From Chitinophagaceae bacterium (lineage in GTDB: Bacteria; Bacteroidota; Bacteroidia; Chitinophagales; Chitinophagaceae), in NCBI GenBank assembly GCA_947375185.1, contig CANCEU010000003.1, positions 20,528-84,527 on the forward strand: a DNA stretch of 64,000 nucleotides, read 5' to 3'. Positions 9,130 through 18,670 of this stretch are shown here, piece after piece. Position 1 is the stretch's first letter, and every line of letters starts with the position of its first letter. The notes under the pieces are model-generated. The model saw nothing but the letters and a program-made list of their open reading frames with translations, was not told the origin of the DNA and searched no databases. Both the position numbers and the translations under genes were made by a program.

Positions 9130-12100
9130 ATGGCATTACCCTACTTAGTAAAACACATTTATAGCTTCGGAACCGAAGAGGTAATTAGACGTGGGAAAAA
9201 AATATTCGCACTGAAAAATATCGAATTAGTAAAGTTTGATCCATTATTAGGCAGCATTCACTGCCGTGTTAAAGATGATGGTTATAGCACGTATTATAAA
9301 GTAACTATTGAAAATTTTAAAAGTCCTTCCACACTTTCATTAAGGTGCGGTTGTCCCTATAACTTATCAGAAGTTTGTAGACACAAAGCAGCTGCTTTGT
9401 TTTTTGTACAAGACTTATTAGATAAGAATTTATTGGATTATAAACAAACTTCTTATCTAACGACACATACTCAGCTACGCACAAAGAATTTGGATTTAAA
9501 AATGATTCGAATGCTATGTTCAAAAAGTACTTTTGAGCGCGCCGAAACAATTTTAAAATCGAATAGACCTCATATTACGGAGAGTGCCAATGAAAAAGTA
9601 GTTGCTGAAGTGGAGGAAAATAGTAAAACATTTCACATTATTATTCAAAAAAATGAGGAAAGATTCTTTGATACTTCATGTGATTGTTTATCCGAAACCG
9701 AGTATCCGCTTTGTATTCATAAGACCATTTTATTACTGCAGTTGTTTCAATTAAAAGGGGCTGATTATTTTGAAACAATTAGAAATTGGGACAGAGAGAA
9801 GAACAAATTATTAGCACTCTACGGCTACACTTTAGATGATTATATCGAAGACAAGTTTGAGTTTACTTATCAGGATGGGAAGCCTTATTTGAAAGTACTA
9901 GATGATAGAATTCAAAAAGTGAATGCGGCGCCTGCTGTTACCATTCGAAAAATTCCAAAATCTAATGATTGGGATATCGAGGAGGAACATGGCACAAGCA
10001 ATACAGTTGCTAAAACGGTTGAAAGATTCGGATTAGTTATTCTACAAGCAGAAAATGAATACCCTCATTTATTATTTAATGTAATAAAAGGAGAGGTAAA
10101 TGAAGAAGGTAATGCATTTGTGAGCAAGGTTGAAAAAATTGACCTGCCAAAATTTTTAATCCCATTGGATATCAGCGATGAGGATAAGAATTTGATTCAA
10201 ATGGTACGTAAATTACAAACTAGCGAGCTTATAAAATACCTTGATAAAAATTCACCGTTCATGGGAATTTGGGATACTATTTTAGGCGGCGATGAGGAAG
10301 GTTTGCCAAATGAAACTAGGGAATTGATTCAGGAATATATTCATCCAAAATTGGAAAAATTATGGAGAGACATTTCAGAACATCCTTTCCATTTTCACTT
10401 ACCTGCTAAAAAAACATTTACTACTTCGAACTTACAGAAAGCTGAATTAATATTTAATCCAATTCAACCTAGTTTTAAAGTTGAAAAAAAAGCAGATAAG
10501 TACATTATTCATGCGCAAGTTATTTTACCAAATGGTACCATTTCAATTGCAGACAATCATGCGAAATCACATTATATTTTCCAACACGAGCATCAATTTT
10601 ATACTTGGAAAAATAGAGAAGATTTAAAATGGGTGGAACAATTTATGCCAACAGGGATCAATGAAGTTGATTTAAAAGATTGGCCAATGTATTTACAGTC
10701 TGTTTTATTGCCATTGTCTAAATCATATCAAGTTGAATTAGGTAATGTAAAACAAGAAAAATTAAAAGGGATCAAGCCTGAACTGCAAATCATTCTAAAA
10801 GAAGATAGAGATTATTTATTATTTGAGCCTATCTATACCTATAAGGACATTACAGTTACTTCGGAGGAAGGCCCTTCGGTGATACAACAGCAGGGTGATA
10901 AAATAGTTATACTAGAAAGAGATTTAGCCGAAGAGCGTACTTTAATGAATGTGATTGAACAATTGCATTCAGGCTTTGTGCGTTTTGAAAAAGGAAATGT
11001 ATTGGCATTAAAAGGCGCTGAAGTTTTAAAAAATAATTGGTTCTTTTTATTCATCGATTTACTTAAGGAAAAACAAATTCCATTATTTGGATCAGAGAAT
11101 TTAAAGCAATTTAAATTTAATACTGCCAAGCCGTCTACTAAAATGTACATAAGTAGCAATACTGATTGGTTTGATGCTAAAGTGGAAATCTCTTTCGGAG
11201 AACAAAAAGTGTCTGTTCAGGATATTAAAAATATGCTTGCAAATAAGCAACAATTTGTTCCTTTAAAAGATGGAAGTTTGGGTGTTTTGCCTGAAAAATG
11301 GTTGAATAAATATTCCTTGTTATTTAAAGTTGGAGAGGGTAGTCAGCAAAATTTAAAATTAAGCAAATATCACTTTTCTATTTTAGATGAATTGTATGAG
11401 CAAAGAGATGAGGAGGAATTAATTTTTCAACTCGAAGGCAAATACGAAAAAATTAGAGAAAAATACTCAATCTCAGATGTGCCGCCACCTGAACATTTAA
11501 CCCCCATACTTAGGCCTTATCAGGTAAGTGGATTTCAATGGTTGAACTATTTACATGATGTTCAATGGGGAGGTATATTAGCAGATGATATGGGATTGGG
11601 TAAAACCATTCAAACGCTTTCTTTTCTTCAACATTTAAAGGAAAAAAACGGCACCCTAGTCGCACTAGTAGTATGTCCAACCACCCTTTTGTTTAACTGG
11701 CAAAATGAATTAAAAAAGTTTACTCCAAGTTTAACATTCCGCATTCATCATGGAGGTACGAGGACAAAAAATCAATTATTTAAAGAGCCAATCGAAGTAA
11801 TTATTACTACTTATGGAACTTTAAGAAGTGATATAAAAATGTTCTCAGAAGTTAAATTTGACTATGTCATTTTGGACGAAAGTCAAGCGATCAAAAATCC
11901 AACTAGTAAAGTAACTAAGGCAGCTTGTTTATTACAGGCCACCAATAAATTATGTTTGAGTGGTACACCGTTACAGAATAATACTTTCGATATTTATGCT
12001 CAAATGAATTTCTTAAATCCGGGCATGCTTGGAACAGTTGAATATTTTAAGCATAATTTTTCCATGCCAATTGATAAGTTTGATGAAAAAGAGCAAAAAG

Positions 12101-12894
12101 AGCATTTAAGAAAATTTGTATTCCCTTTTATTTTACGCCGTACAAAAGAACAAGTTGCAAAAGACTTGCCAGAAAAACAAGAAATGGTTTTGTATTGTGA
12201 AATGGGAACTGCACAACGAAAAATATATGAGGCTTACCGAAATGATTATAGAGATAAGTTAATTGGAATGGTTGAAGAAAAAGGAATTCAAAAATCACAA
12301 TTATCTATTTTGCAAGGCTTAATGAAGTTGCGTCAAATTTGTGATAGCCCTGCAATTATAAAAGATGAAAACTATCCTAATGAATCGGTTAAGTTAGCAG
12401 AATTAACGCGTGAAATAGCTGAAAACATTGGTGATCATAAAGCATTGGTATTTTCTCAATTTCTTGGAATGTTAGGATTAATTAAAGAGGAATTAACTAA
12501 GTTGGGAATTGATTACGAATATTTTGACGGAGGAAGTACAATTCAAGAAAGAGAAAAAGCAATTGAACGTTTTCAAAATGATTCAAAATGTAGAGTGTTC
12601 TTAATTTCATTAAAAGCGGGTGGTGTGGGTTTGAACTTAACAGCAGCTGATTATGTATATATAGTGGATCCTTGGTGGAATCCAGCCGTTGAACAACAAG
12701 CAATAGATAGAACACATCGTATTGGTCAAACTAAAAATATTTTTGCGTATCGTATGATTTGTAATGATACTGTAGAAGATAAGATATTAAAACTTCAGGA
12801 TAGAAAAAGATCTTTGGCCAAGGAATTAATTTCCGATGAAGATGGATTTGTGAAGTCCTTGACCAAAGATGATATCGCTTATCTATTTAGTTAG
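9130..12894 (+). CDS. SNF2-family DEAD/DEAH helicase with SWIM zinc finger
   Basis: CGCPYNLSEVCRHKAAALFF (SWIM-like); GGILADDMGLGKTIQTL (Walker A); VILDESQAIKNP; HRIGQTKNIFAYRMI. Confidence 0.93.
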   Translation: MALPYLVKHIYSFGTEEVIRRGKKIFALKNIELVKFDPLLGSIHCRVKDDGYSTYYKVTIENFKSPSTLSLRCGCPYNLSEVCRHKAAALFFVQDLLDKNLLDYKQTSYLTTHTQLRTKNLDLKMIRMLCSKSTFERAETILKSNRPHITESANEKVVAEVEENSKTFHIIIQKNEERFFDTSCDCLSETEYPLCIHKTILLLQLFQLKGADYFETIRNWDREKNKLLALYGYTLDDYIEDKFEFTYQDGKPYLKVLDDRIQKVNAAPAVTIRKIPKSNDWDIEEEHGTSNTVAKTVERFGLVILQAENEYPHLLFNVIKGEVNEEGNAFVSKVEKIDLPKFLIPLDISDEDKNLIQMVRKLQTSELIKYLDKNSPFMGIWDTILGGDEEGLPNETRELIQEYIHPKLEKLWRDISEHPFHFHLPAKKTFTTSNLQKAELIFNPIQPSFKVEKKADKYIIHAQVILPNGTISIADNHAKSHYIFQHEHQFYTWKNREDLKWVEQFMPTGINEVDLKDWPMYLQSVLLPLSKSYQVELGNVKQEKLKGIKPELQIILKEDRDYLLFEPIYTYKDITVTSEEGPSVIQQQGDKIVILERDLAEERTLMNVIEQLHSGFVRFEKGNVLALKGAEVLKNNWFFLFIDLLKEKQIPLFGSENLKQFKFNTAKPSTKMYISSNTDWFDAKVEISFGEQKVSVQDIKNMLANKQQFVPLKDGSLGVLPEKWLNKYSLLFKVGEGSQQNLKLSKYHFSILDELYEQRDEEELIFQLEGKYEKIREKYSISDVPPPEHLTPILRPYQVSGFQWLNYLHDVQWGGILADDMGLGKTIQTLSFLQHLKEKNGTLVALVVCPTTLLFNWQNELKKFTPSLTFRIHHGGTRTKNQLFKEPIEVIITTYGTLRSDIKMFSEVKFDYVILDESQAIKNPTSKVTKAACLLQATNKLCLSGTPLQNNTFDIYAQMNFLNPGMLGTVEYFKHNFSMPIDKFDEKEQKEHLRKFVFPFILRRTKEQVAKDLPEKQEMVLYCEMGTAQRKIYEAYRNDYRDKLIGMVEEKGIQKSQLSILQGLMKLRQICDSPAIIKDENYPNESVKLAELTREIAENIGDHKALVFSQFLGMLGLIKEELTKLGIDYEYFDGGSTIQEREKAIERFQNDSKCRVFLISLKAGGVGLNLTAADYVYIVDPWWNPAVEQQAIDRTHRIGQTKNIFAYRMICNDTVEDKILKLQDRKRSLAKELISDEDGFVKSLTKDDIAYLFS

Positions 12895-12932
12895 TAGCTA
12901 TTATTGGTGCGCCCTAAATAATATTTCCGTTA

Positions 12933-13256
12933 TTATTTTAGTTCCGCCGAACCTAAACCAGCTTTAGGATTTTTTAAAAATTCATTCTTGCATTCGCTCG
13001 AGCAGAATCCAAGTACATGTCCATCGTAGTGAGCGGTATCGCTGATGCCTGCAGTTACTGGCATGCCACAAGTTGGATCTTTTTTATTGTCTACCAAACT
13101 CGTCGCAAATGTTATAGTTGTTGATGTGTCAGCGGACATAGAGGTAGCTGTGTCCTTTTTTACTTCACTTTGTTCAGTCTGCTGAACTCCACATGCTGTA
13201 AATATGCTTGCTCCCACTAATAAGCTCAATCCAATTATTTTTTTCATAAGGTTCAT
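12933..13256 (-). CDS. YHS domain lipoprotein
   Basis: MNLMKKIIGLSLLVGASIFTACGVQQ (lipobox) and DPTCGMPVTAGISDTAHYDGHVLGFCSSECKNEFLKNPKAGL. Confidence 0.8.
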   Translation of the reverse strand: MNLMKKIIGLSLLVGASIFTACGVQQTEQSEVKKDTATSMSADTSTTITFATSLVDNKKDPTCGMPVTAGISDTAHYDGHVLGFCSSECKNEFLKNPKAGLGSAELK

Positions 13257-13271
13257 TTTGTTCTCTATATC

Positions 13272-13279
13272 CAAAATTA
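13272..13279 (-). promoter_or_regulatory. Bacteroidota -7 element TAATTTTG for the YHS gene
   Basis: Perfect TAnnTTTG on minus strand. Confidence 0.45.
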
Positions 13280-13414
13280 CGAAGCCTTAAGGGCAAAATA
13301 AAAACTAACAACTATTATTTTAGGACCTTTTATTGTCTTTTATGCCTTTCAAGTTCAAATTATAGCTACGATTGGGTCATATTTGTTTAATTATTTTATA
13401 CTTTTACTACCTAA

Positions 13415-13651
13415 TTCCTATCAAAGGATAATATTATGAAACAAGGACAATTAAATACTATACCAGTTAGTGCAAATTTTGCACCGGTCCTTGTATTGAA
13501 CAGCCCCATCAGGTTGCCGCTTGCGGTATCATTTTCACCCCGACGTGGATTCTGATAGGACGAGCAGTTGGCAATTGCCCCTATCAGTGGAAAAAACCCC
13601 GAAATTTTCTAGAAACGCCAGAAGTGTCATTTCCTTAAATTTTTAAGATCA
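13415..13651 (+). promoter_or_regulatory. Structured 5' leader of the arginine biosynthesis operon (candidate cis-regulatory RNA); 5' end inferred
   Basis: About 235 nt non-annotated, GC-richer than its surroundings; helices ACAAGGAC(13441-13448)/GTCCTTGT(13487-13494), GTGCAA(13470-13475)/TTGCAC(13479-13484), CTGATAGG(13552-13559)/CCTATCAG(13580-13587). Confidence 0.6.
13436..13555 (+). CDS. Candidate 39-aa leader peptide MKQGQLNTIPVSANFAPVLVLNSPIRLPLAVSFSPRRGF
   Basis: ATG...TGA ORF in the arginine operon leader, ending Ser-Pro-Arg-Arg-Gly-Phe; too short for the ORF track. Confidence 0.45.
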   Translation: MKQGQLNTIPVSANFAPVLVLNSPIRLPLAVSFSPRRGF

Positions 13652-14260
13652 TTGGAACAGCAAATTATAGTACGTGTAGCCCATAGTGGCGATGTTCATT
13701 ATGCAACAACCATCACTGATGAGATGGCTTCCTCTGCAAAAGCGCGTGGAACAGGGATTGCGAAGCGTAGTCCTGAATATGTTGCTAAAAAAATTGAAGA
13801 AGGTAAATCAGTTATTGCGCATACTCAAGATGGAACTTGGGTAGGCTTTTGTTATATCGAAGCTTGGCAGCATGGTCAATTTGTTGCCAATAGTGGATTA
13901 ATTGTTTCTCCAGCATTCAGAAAAAGTGGGATGGCTAAAAAGATAAAGCAAACTATTTTTCAATTGTCTCGAGAAAAGTATCCCAATGCAAAATTGTTTG
14001 GTTTAACAACTGGCTTGGCTGTTATGAAAATTAATAGTGAATTAGGTTATGAGCCAGTAACTTATAGTGAATTAACAGATGATGAAGAATTCTGGGCAGG
14101 TTGTAAGAGTTGTGTCAATTACGAAATATTAATGAGTAAGGATCGCAAAAATTGTATGTGTACTGCAATGTTACTTGAGCCAAAAGCGTCAGTAGAGACT
14201 CCGCAAGAAATTTCAAGTGGATTAAAAAGCAAATTATTAAACTGGTTTAGAAAAAAATAA
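13652..14260 (+). CDS. GNAT family N-acetyltransferase, candidate ArgA-like N-acyl-glutamate synthase; TTG start
   Basis: GNAT fold (LIVSPAFRKSGMAKKIKQTIFQLSREKYPNAKLFGLTTGLAVMKINSELGYEPV); first gene of the arg operon; no in-frame ATG upstream before the TAG at 13610. Confidence 0.75.
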   Translation: MEQQIIVRVAHSGDVHYATTITDEMASSAKARGTGIAKRSPEYVAKKIEEGKSVIAHTQDGTWVGFCYIEAWQHGQFVANSGLIVSPAFRKSGMAKKIKQTIFQLSREKYPNAKLFGLTTGLAVMKINSELGYEPVTYSELTDDEEFWAGCKSCVNYEILMSKDRKNCMCTAMLLEPKASVETPQEISSGLKSKLLNWFRKK

Positions 14261-14265
14261 AGAAT

Positions 14266-15465
14266 ATGGAAAAGGTCGTACTTGGATTTAGTGGAGGGTT
14301 AGATACTACATTTTGTGTAAAATATTTGACTCAAGATAAGGGCTTAGAAGTACATAGTGTAATTGTGAACACGGGTGGATTTACTGAAGAAGAGTTGAAA
14401 AAAGTAGAAACACATGCTTATGCATTGGGAGTAAAAACACATACCACTGTAAATGCAGTAAAAGGATATTACGAGAGCATCATTAAATACTTGGTGTATG
14501 GCAATGTTTTAAAAAACAATACCTATCCATTAAGTGTTAGTGCGGAACGTTTAAGTCAGGCATTACATATAGCAGAGCATGTGAAAAAAGTGGGTGCTAA
14601 ATTGGTAGCGCATGGAAGTACAGGTGCGGGCAATGATCAGGTGCGATTTGATATGATTTTTCAAATCATGATTCCTGGGATTGAAATATTAACTCCAATC
14701 AGAGATTTACAATTAAGCAGAGAAGCGGAAATTGAATACTTGAAAGGAAAGGGCGTGGAGATGAACTTTGAAAAAGCAGCTTATTCTATCAATAAAGGAT
14801 TGTGGGGAACGAGTGTGGGTGGTAAAGAAACATTGAACTCGAAAGGCATGTTACCCGAAAGTGCATGGCCTACGCAAATGACAAAGGAAGGAGCAACTGA
14901 AGAAATGGTGATTCGTTTTGAAAAAGGAGAAATCACGAAAGTAAATGGTCAATCCTTTACACATCCAACTGAAGCCATTCAATATATTCAATCTATTGCA
15001 GGCGCTTATGGGATTGGTAGAGACATACATGTTGGGGATACCATCATTGGTATCAAAGGTCGTGTAGGATTTGAAGCTGCTGCCCCCATGGTCATTTTAA
15101 AAGCACATCATGCATTAGAAAAACATGTATTGACTAAATGGCAATTATCATGGAAAGATCAATTAGCATCGTTCTATGGTAACTGGTTGCATGAGGGACA
15201 AATTTTAGATCCAGTGATGCGTGATATTGAAGCATACTTAACTAATTCTCAAGAACAAGTTAGTGGAAATGTATTTGTTCAATTGAATCCGTATCGCTTT
15301 CAAATTATTGGTATTGAATCAGAAAATGATTTGATGAGTGCTAAGTTTGGAAAGTATGGCGAAATGAATACTGGATTTACTGGTGCTGATGTAAGAGGAT
15401 TTACCAAAATTTTTGGCAATCAAACAGGAATTTTCCACAACGTGAAAGAATCTAATAAAAAATAA
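14266..15465 (+). CDS. argG: Argininosuccinate synthase
   Basis: VVLGFSGGLDTTFCVKYL; AHGSTGAGNDQVRFD. Confidence 0.93.
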   Translation: MEKVVLGFSGGLDTTFCVKYLTQDKGLEVHSVIVNTGGFTEEELKKVETHAYALGVKTHTTVNAVKGYYESIIKYLVYGNVLKNNTYPLSVSAERLSQALHIAEHVKKVGAKLVAHGSTGAGNDQVRFDMIFQIMIPGIEILTPIRDLQLSREAEIEYLKGKGVEMNFEKAAYSINKGLWGTSVGGKETLNSKGMLPESAWPTQMTKEGATEEMVIRFEKGEITKVNGQSFTHPTEAIQYIQSIAGAYGIGRDIHVGDTIIGIKGRVGFEAAAPMVILKAHHALEKHVLTKWQLSWKDQLASFYGNWLHEGQILDPVMRDIEAYLTNSQEQVSGNVFVQLNPYRFQIIGIESENDLMSAKFGKYGEMNTGFTGADVRGFTKIFGNQTGIFHNVKESNKK

Positions 15466-15478
15466 AATTAAGCATCTG

Positions 15479-16459
15479 ATGCAAAAGGTTAATATTGGAA
15501 TAGTTGGTGGAGCTGGTTATACAGGTGGTGAACTACTACGTGTATTGTTACGCCATCCTAATGCGCATATTGCTTTTGTGCACAGCACCAGTAGTGCTGG
15601 AGAATTGGTAAGTAAAGTACATGCTGATTTAGTGGGAGATACTAATTTACAATTTACTAATGTATTAGACCAAAACATTGATATTCTTTTTTTATGTGTA
15701 GGTCATGGAGATGCTAAAAAGTTTCTAGCTGCCAATCAAATAAAAGCGGGCATTAAAATCATAGATCTTTCACAAGATTTTAGGTTAGCATCAACTGCAG
15801 TTTTTGGAGAAATGCAATTTGTATATGGTTTACCTGAATTACAAAAATCGTCTATTCAAAAAGCAAATTATATTGCCAATCCAGGTTGTTTTGCTACCGC
15901 TATTCAATTAGGGTTGTTGCCATTGGCTGCAAAAGGGTTATTAAATGAAGTGTATACCACTGGCATTACAGGTTCAACTGGTGCAGGACAAGGGTTAGCT
16001 GCAACGAGTCACTTTAGTTGGAGAGCCAATAATATTCAAGCCTATAAAACTTTACAGCACCAACATCTAAATGAAATTGGCGAAAGCTTGGCTAACTTGC
16101 AAGGCAATCAAAATGCCGAAGTTCATTTTGTACCATGGAGAGGTGATTTTACAAGAGGTATTTTTGTAACATCGGTTGTTGGGTGTGATTTGAGTATCGA
16201 TGCAATATATGAATTATACAATGCTTTTTACGAAGCGCATCCATTTACACATGTTTCCAAAAACAATATTGATTTAAAACAGGTAGTAAATACCAATAAA
16301 TGTTTAATCCATATTGAAAAGCAAGGAAATAAAATTGCAATTCATTCTGTTATAGATAATTTATTGAAAGGTGCAGTTGGGCAAGCAGTACAAAATATGA
16401 ACTTACTTTTAGGACTAGAAGAAGGGACAGGTCTGCAATTAAAAGCAAATTATTTTTAA
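15479..16459 (+). CDS. argC: N-acetyl-gamma-glutamyl-phosphate reductase
   Basis: NIGIVGGAGYTGGELLRVLLRHPNA; ANPGCFATAIQLGLLPL. Confidence 0.95.
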   Translation: MQKVNIGIVGGAGYTGGELLRVLLRHPNAHIAFVHSTSSAGELVSKVHADLVGDTNLQFTNVLDQNIDILFLCVGHGDAKKFLAANQIKAGIKIIDLSQDFRLASTAVFGEMQFVYGLPELQKSSIQKANYIANPGCFATAIQLGLLPLAAKGLLNEVYTTGITGSTGAGQGLAATSHFSWRANNIQAYKTLQHQHLNEIGESLANLQGNQNAEVHFVPWRGDFTRGIFVTSVVGCDLSIDAIYELYNAFYEAHPFTHVSKNNIDLKQVVNTNKCLIHIEKQGNKIAIHSVIDNLLKGAVGQAVQNMNLLLGLEEGTGLQLKANYF

Positions 16460-16520
16460 TAATATTAATTAGTAAAAGAGAAATCTAGTAAACGATTTCA
16501 TTAATATAAAACTTTCAATC

Positions 16521-17672
16521 ATGTCATTATTCAATGTTTATCCTTTAAATCCTATTGCTATTACTAAAGCTGCGGGCAGCCGGGTATGGGACGATAAGGG
16601 GCAAGAATATTTGGACATGTATGGAGGCCATGCTGTTATAAGCATTGGACATACTCAACCTCACTGGGTAAAGCGCATCGAGGAACAACTGCATGCGATT
16701 GCGTTTTATTCTAATTCGGTAATTATGCCAATTCAAGAAAAATTGGCTATAGCATTAAATGAAATTAGTGGAAAAAAAGATTTTCAATTGTTTCTATGTA
16801 ATAGTGGCGCAGAAGCAAATGAGAATGCATTAAAGTTAGCTAGCTTTCATACCGGAAGAAAAAAAATTATTGCGTTTAAGAAATCATTTCACGGAAGAAC
16901 TTCATTAGCAGTAGCTGCTACAGACAATCCAAGTATTGTGGCTCCCGTAAACGATACGGATAATATTATCTTTTTGCCATTTAATGATGTTGCTGCATTA
17001 GAGAATTGTTTTGCCTTACAAGGTACTGAAATTGCAGCTGTAATAATTGAAGGTATACAAGGTGTTGCAGGCATTCATGAAGCAAGTGATTCATTTTTGC
17101 AGGCCATCAGAAAAGTTTGTGATGAGAATGGGGCAGTTTATATAGCAGACAGTGTACAATGTGGATATGGTCGATCTGGTCAATTTTTCGCACATGATCA
17201 TGCTGGAGTAAATGCAGATATTTACGCTATGGCAAAGGGTATGGGAAATGGTTTCCCAATTGGCGGAATATTAATTGCACCACATATTCAAGCTAAGTTT
17301 GGAATGTTGGGTACTACTTTTGGTGGCAATCCATTAGCATGTGCTGCGGCATTAGCAGTTATTGAAGTAATGCAAAAAGATAATTTAATCAAAGCTGCAC
17401 AAGAAAAAGGAATCTATTTAATAAATGCTTTGAAAAATATTAAAGGTGTTAAGGCAGTAAGAGGTAGAGGGTTAATGATTGGTTTTGAAATGGAGGCAGG
17501 ATTGGAAGATATTCGAAAAGTTTTATTGAATGATGTAAAAATATTTACAGGTGAGGCAAAGCCAAATGTTGTAAGATTGTTACCATCCTTGGCGATAAGC
17601 ATGGAGGATATCAATTTATTTTTAACCGGGTTGAATAAAGCAATTCAACTTTTGAAGCAAAACGCAGCGTAA
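16521..17672 (+). CDS. argD: Acyl-ornithine aminotransferase (PLP, class III)
   Basis: YLDMYGGHAVISIGHTQPHWV; SGAEANENALKLA; FHGRTSLAVAAT; AMAKGMGNGFPIGG. Confidence 0.92.
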   Translation: MSLFNVYPLNPIAITKAAGSRVWDDKGQEYLDMYGGHAVISIGHTQPHWVKRIEEQLHAIAFYSNSVIMPIQEKLAIALNEISGKKDFQLFLCNSGAEANENALKLASFHTGRKKIIAFKKSFHGRTSLAVAATDNPSIVAPVNDTDNIIFLPFNDVAALENCFALQGTEIAAVIIEGIQGVAGIHEASDSFLQAIRKVCDENGAVYIADSVQCGYGRSGQFFAHDHAGVNADIYAMAKGMGNGFPIGGILIAPHIQAKFGMLGTTFGGNPLACAAALAVIEVMQKDNLIKAAQEKGIYLINALKNIKGVKAVRGRGLMIGFEMEAGLEDIRKVLLNDVKIFTGEAKPNVVRLLPSLAISMEDINLFLTGLNKAIQLLKQNAA

Positions 17673-17676
17673 GCTC

Positions 17677-18645
17677 ATGAAACAATTTATTTCAGTAAAA
17701 GATGTAACGGATATCAATTTATTGGTAAAGCAAGCATTGCACTATAAAGCAAATCCATTTATAGATAAAGCATTAGGTGCCAATAAAAGAATTGGGTTGT
17801 TGTTTTTGAATCCAAGTTTAAGAACAAGATTGAGTACACAAGTTGCTGCTCAAAATTTAGGTATGGAGCCTATAGTATTTAATGTTGATAAGGAAGGTTG
17901 GGCATTAGAGTTTACGGAAGGTGCAATCATGAATGGAACAACTGTAGAACATATTAAAGACGCTGCTCCCATTTTGGGTAATTATTTTGATATACTTTGT
18001 ATAAGGACATTTCCTGGATTGCAAAATAGAGCGGATGATTACGGTGAAAAAATAATCAACCAGTTTATTAAGTATGCCGGAATTCCAATTGTGAGTTTAG
18101 AGTCAGCGACTTTGCACCCATTACAATCTTTAACCGATATAATAACCATTCAGGAATCAATTAACTTGAATGAAAACTTAAAAAACAAACAACCTAAAAT
18201 AGTGTTAACCTGGGCGCCACATATTAAGCCTATACCACAATGTGTAGCTAATAGCTTTAGTGAATGGGTGAATGCATGGGGAGAAGCAAATTTTGTCATT
18301 ACCCATCCTGTTGGATATGAATTAGACACGCAATACACACATGGTGCAACTATTTCGCATCATCAAGAGGAAGCTTTAAAAGATGCCGATTTTGTTTATG
18401 TAAAAAATTGGAGTAGTTATAGTGAATATGGAAAAGTGCTTTCAACTGATGAAAGTTGGATGTTGACGAATGCGAAGCTAGCTTTAACTAATAATGCGAA
18501 AGTGATGCATTGTTTGCCTGTGAGAAGAAATGTAGAATTAAGTGATGAAATTTTAGATGGCGCAAATAGTTTGGTCACAAAAGAAGCATCTAATAGAGTA
18601 TGGGCAGCACAGTCAGTACTAGCAAATATTTTAGGTTCATTATAA
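17677..18645 (+). CDS. argF': N-acetyl/N-succinyl-ornithine carbamoyltransferase
   Basis: NPSLRTRLSTQVAAQNLGM; HPLQSLTDIITIQE; MHCLPVRRNVELSDEIL. Confidence 0.92.
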   Translation: MKQFISVKDVTDINLLVKQALHYKANPFIDKALGANKRIGLLFLNPSLRTRLSTQVAAQNLGMEPIVFNVDKEGWALEFTEGAIMNGTTVEHIKDAAPILGNYFDILCIRTFPGLQNRADDYGEKIINQFIKYAGIPIVSLESATLHPLQSLTDIITIQESINLNENLKNKQPKIVLTWAPHIKPIPQCVANSFSEWVNAWGEANFVITHPVGYELDTQYTHGATISHHQEEALKDADFVYVKNWSSYSEYGKVLSTDESWMLTNAKLALTNNAKVMHCLPVRRNVELSDEILDGANSLVTKEASNRVWAAQSVLANILGSL

Positions 18646-18670
18646 TTTAATAATGAACACAAATCATAAA

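Noticed and set aside
13552-13600. Intrinsic terminator in the arg leader
   Set aside because: The strong CTGATAGG/CCTATCAG stem is followed by TGGAAAAAACCCC, not a U-tract, so it is not a classical terminator on the plus strand.
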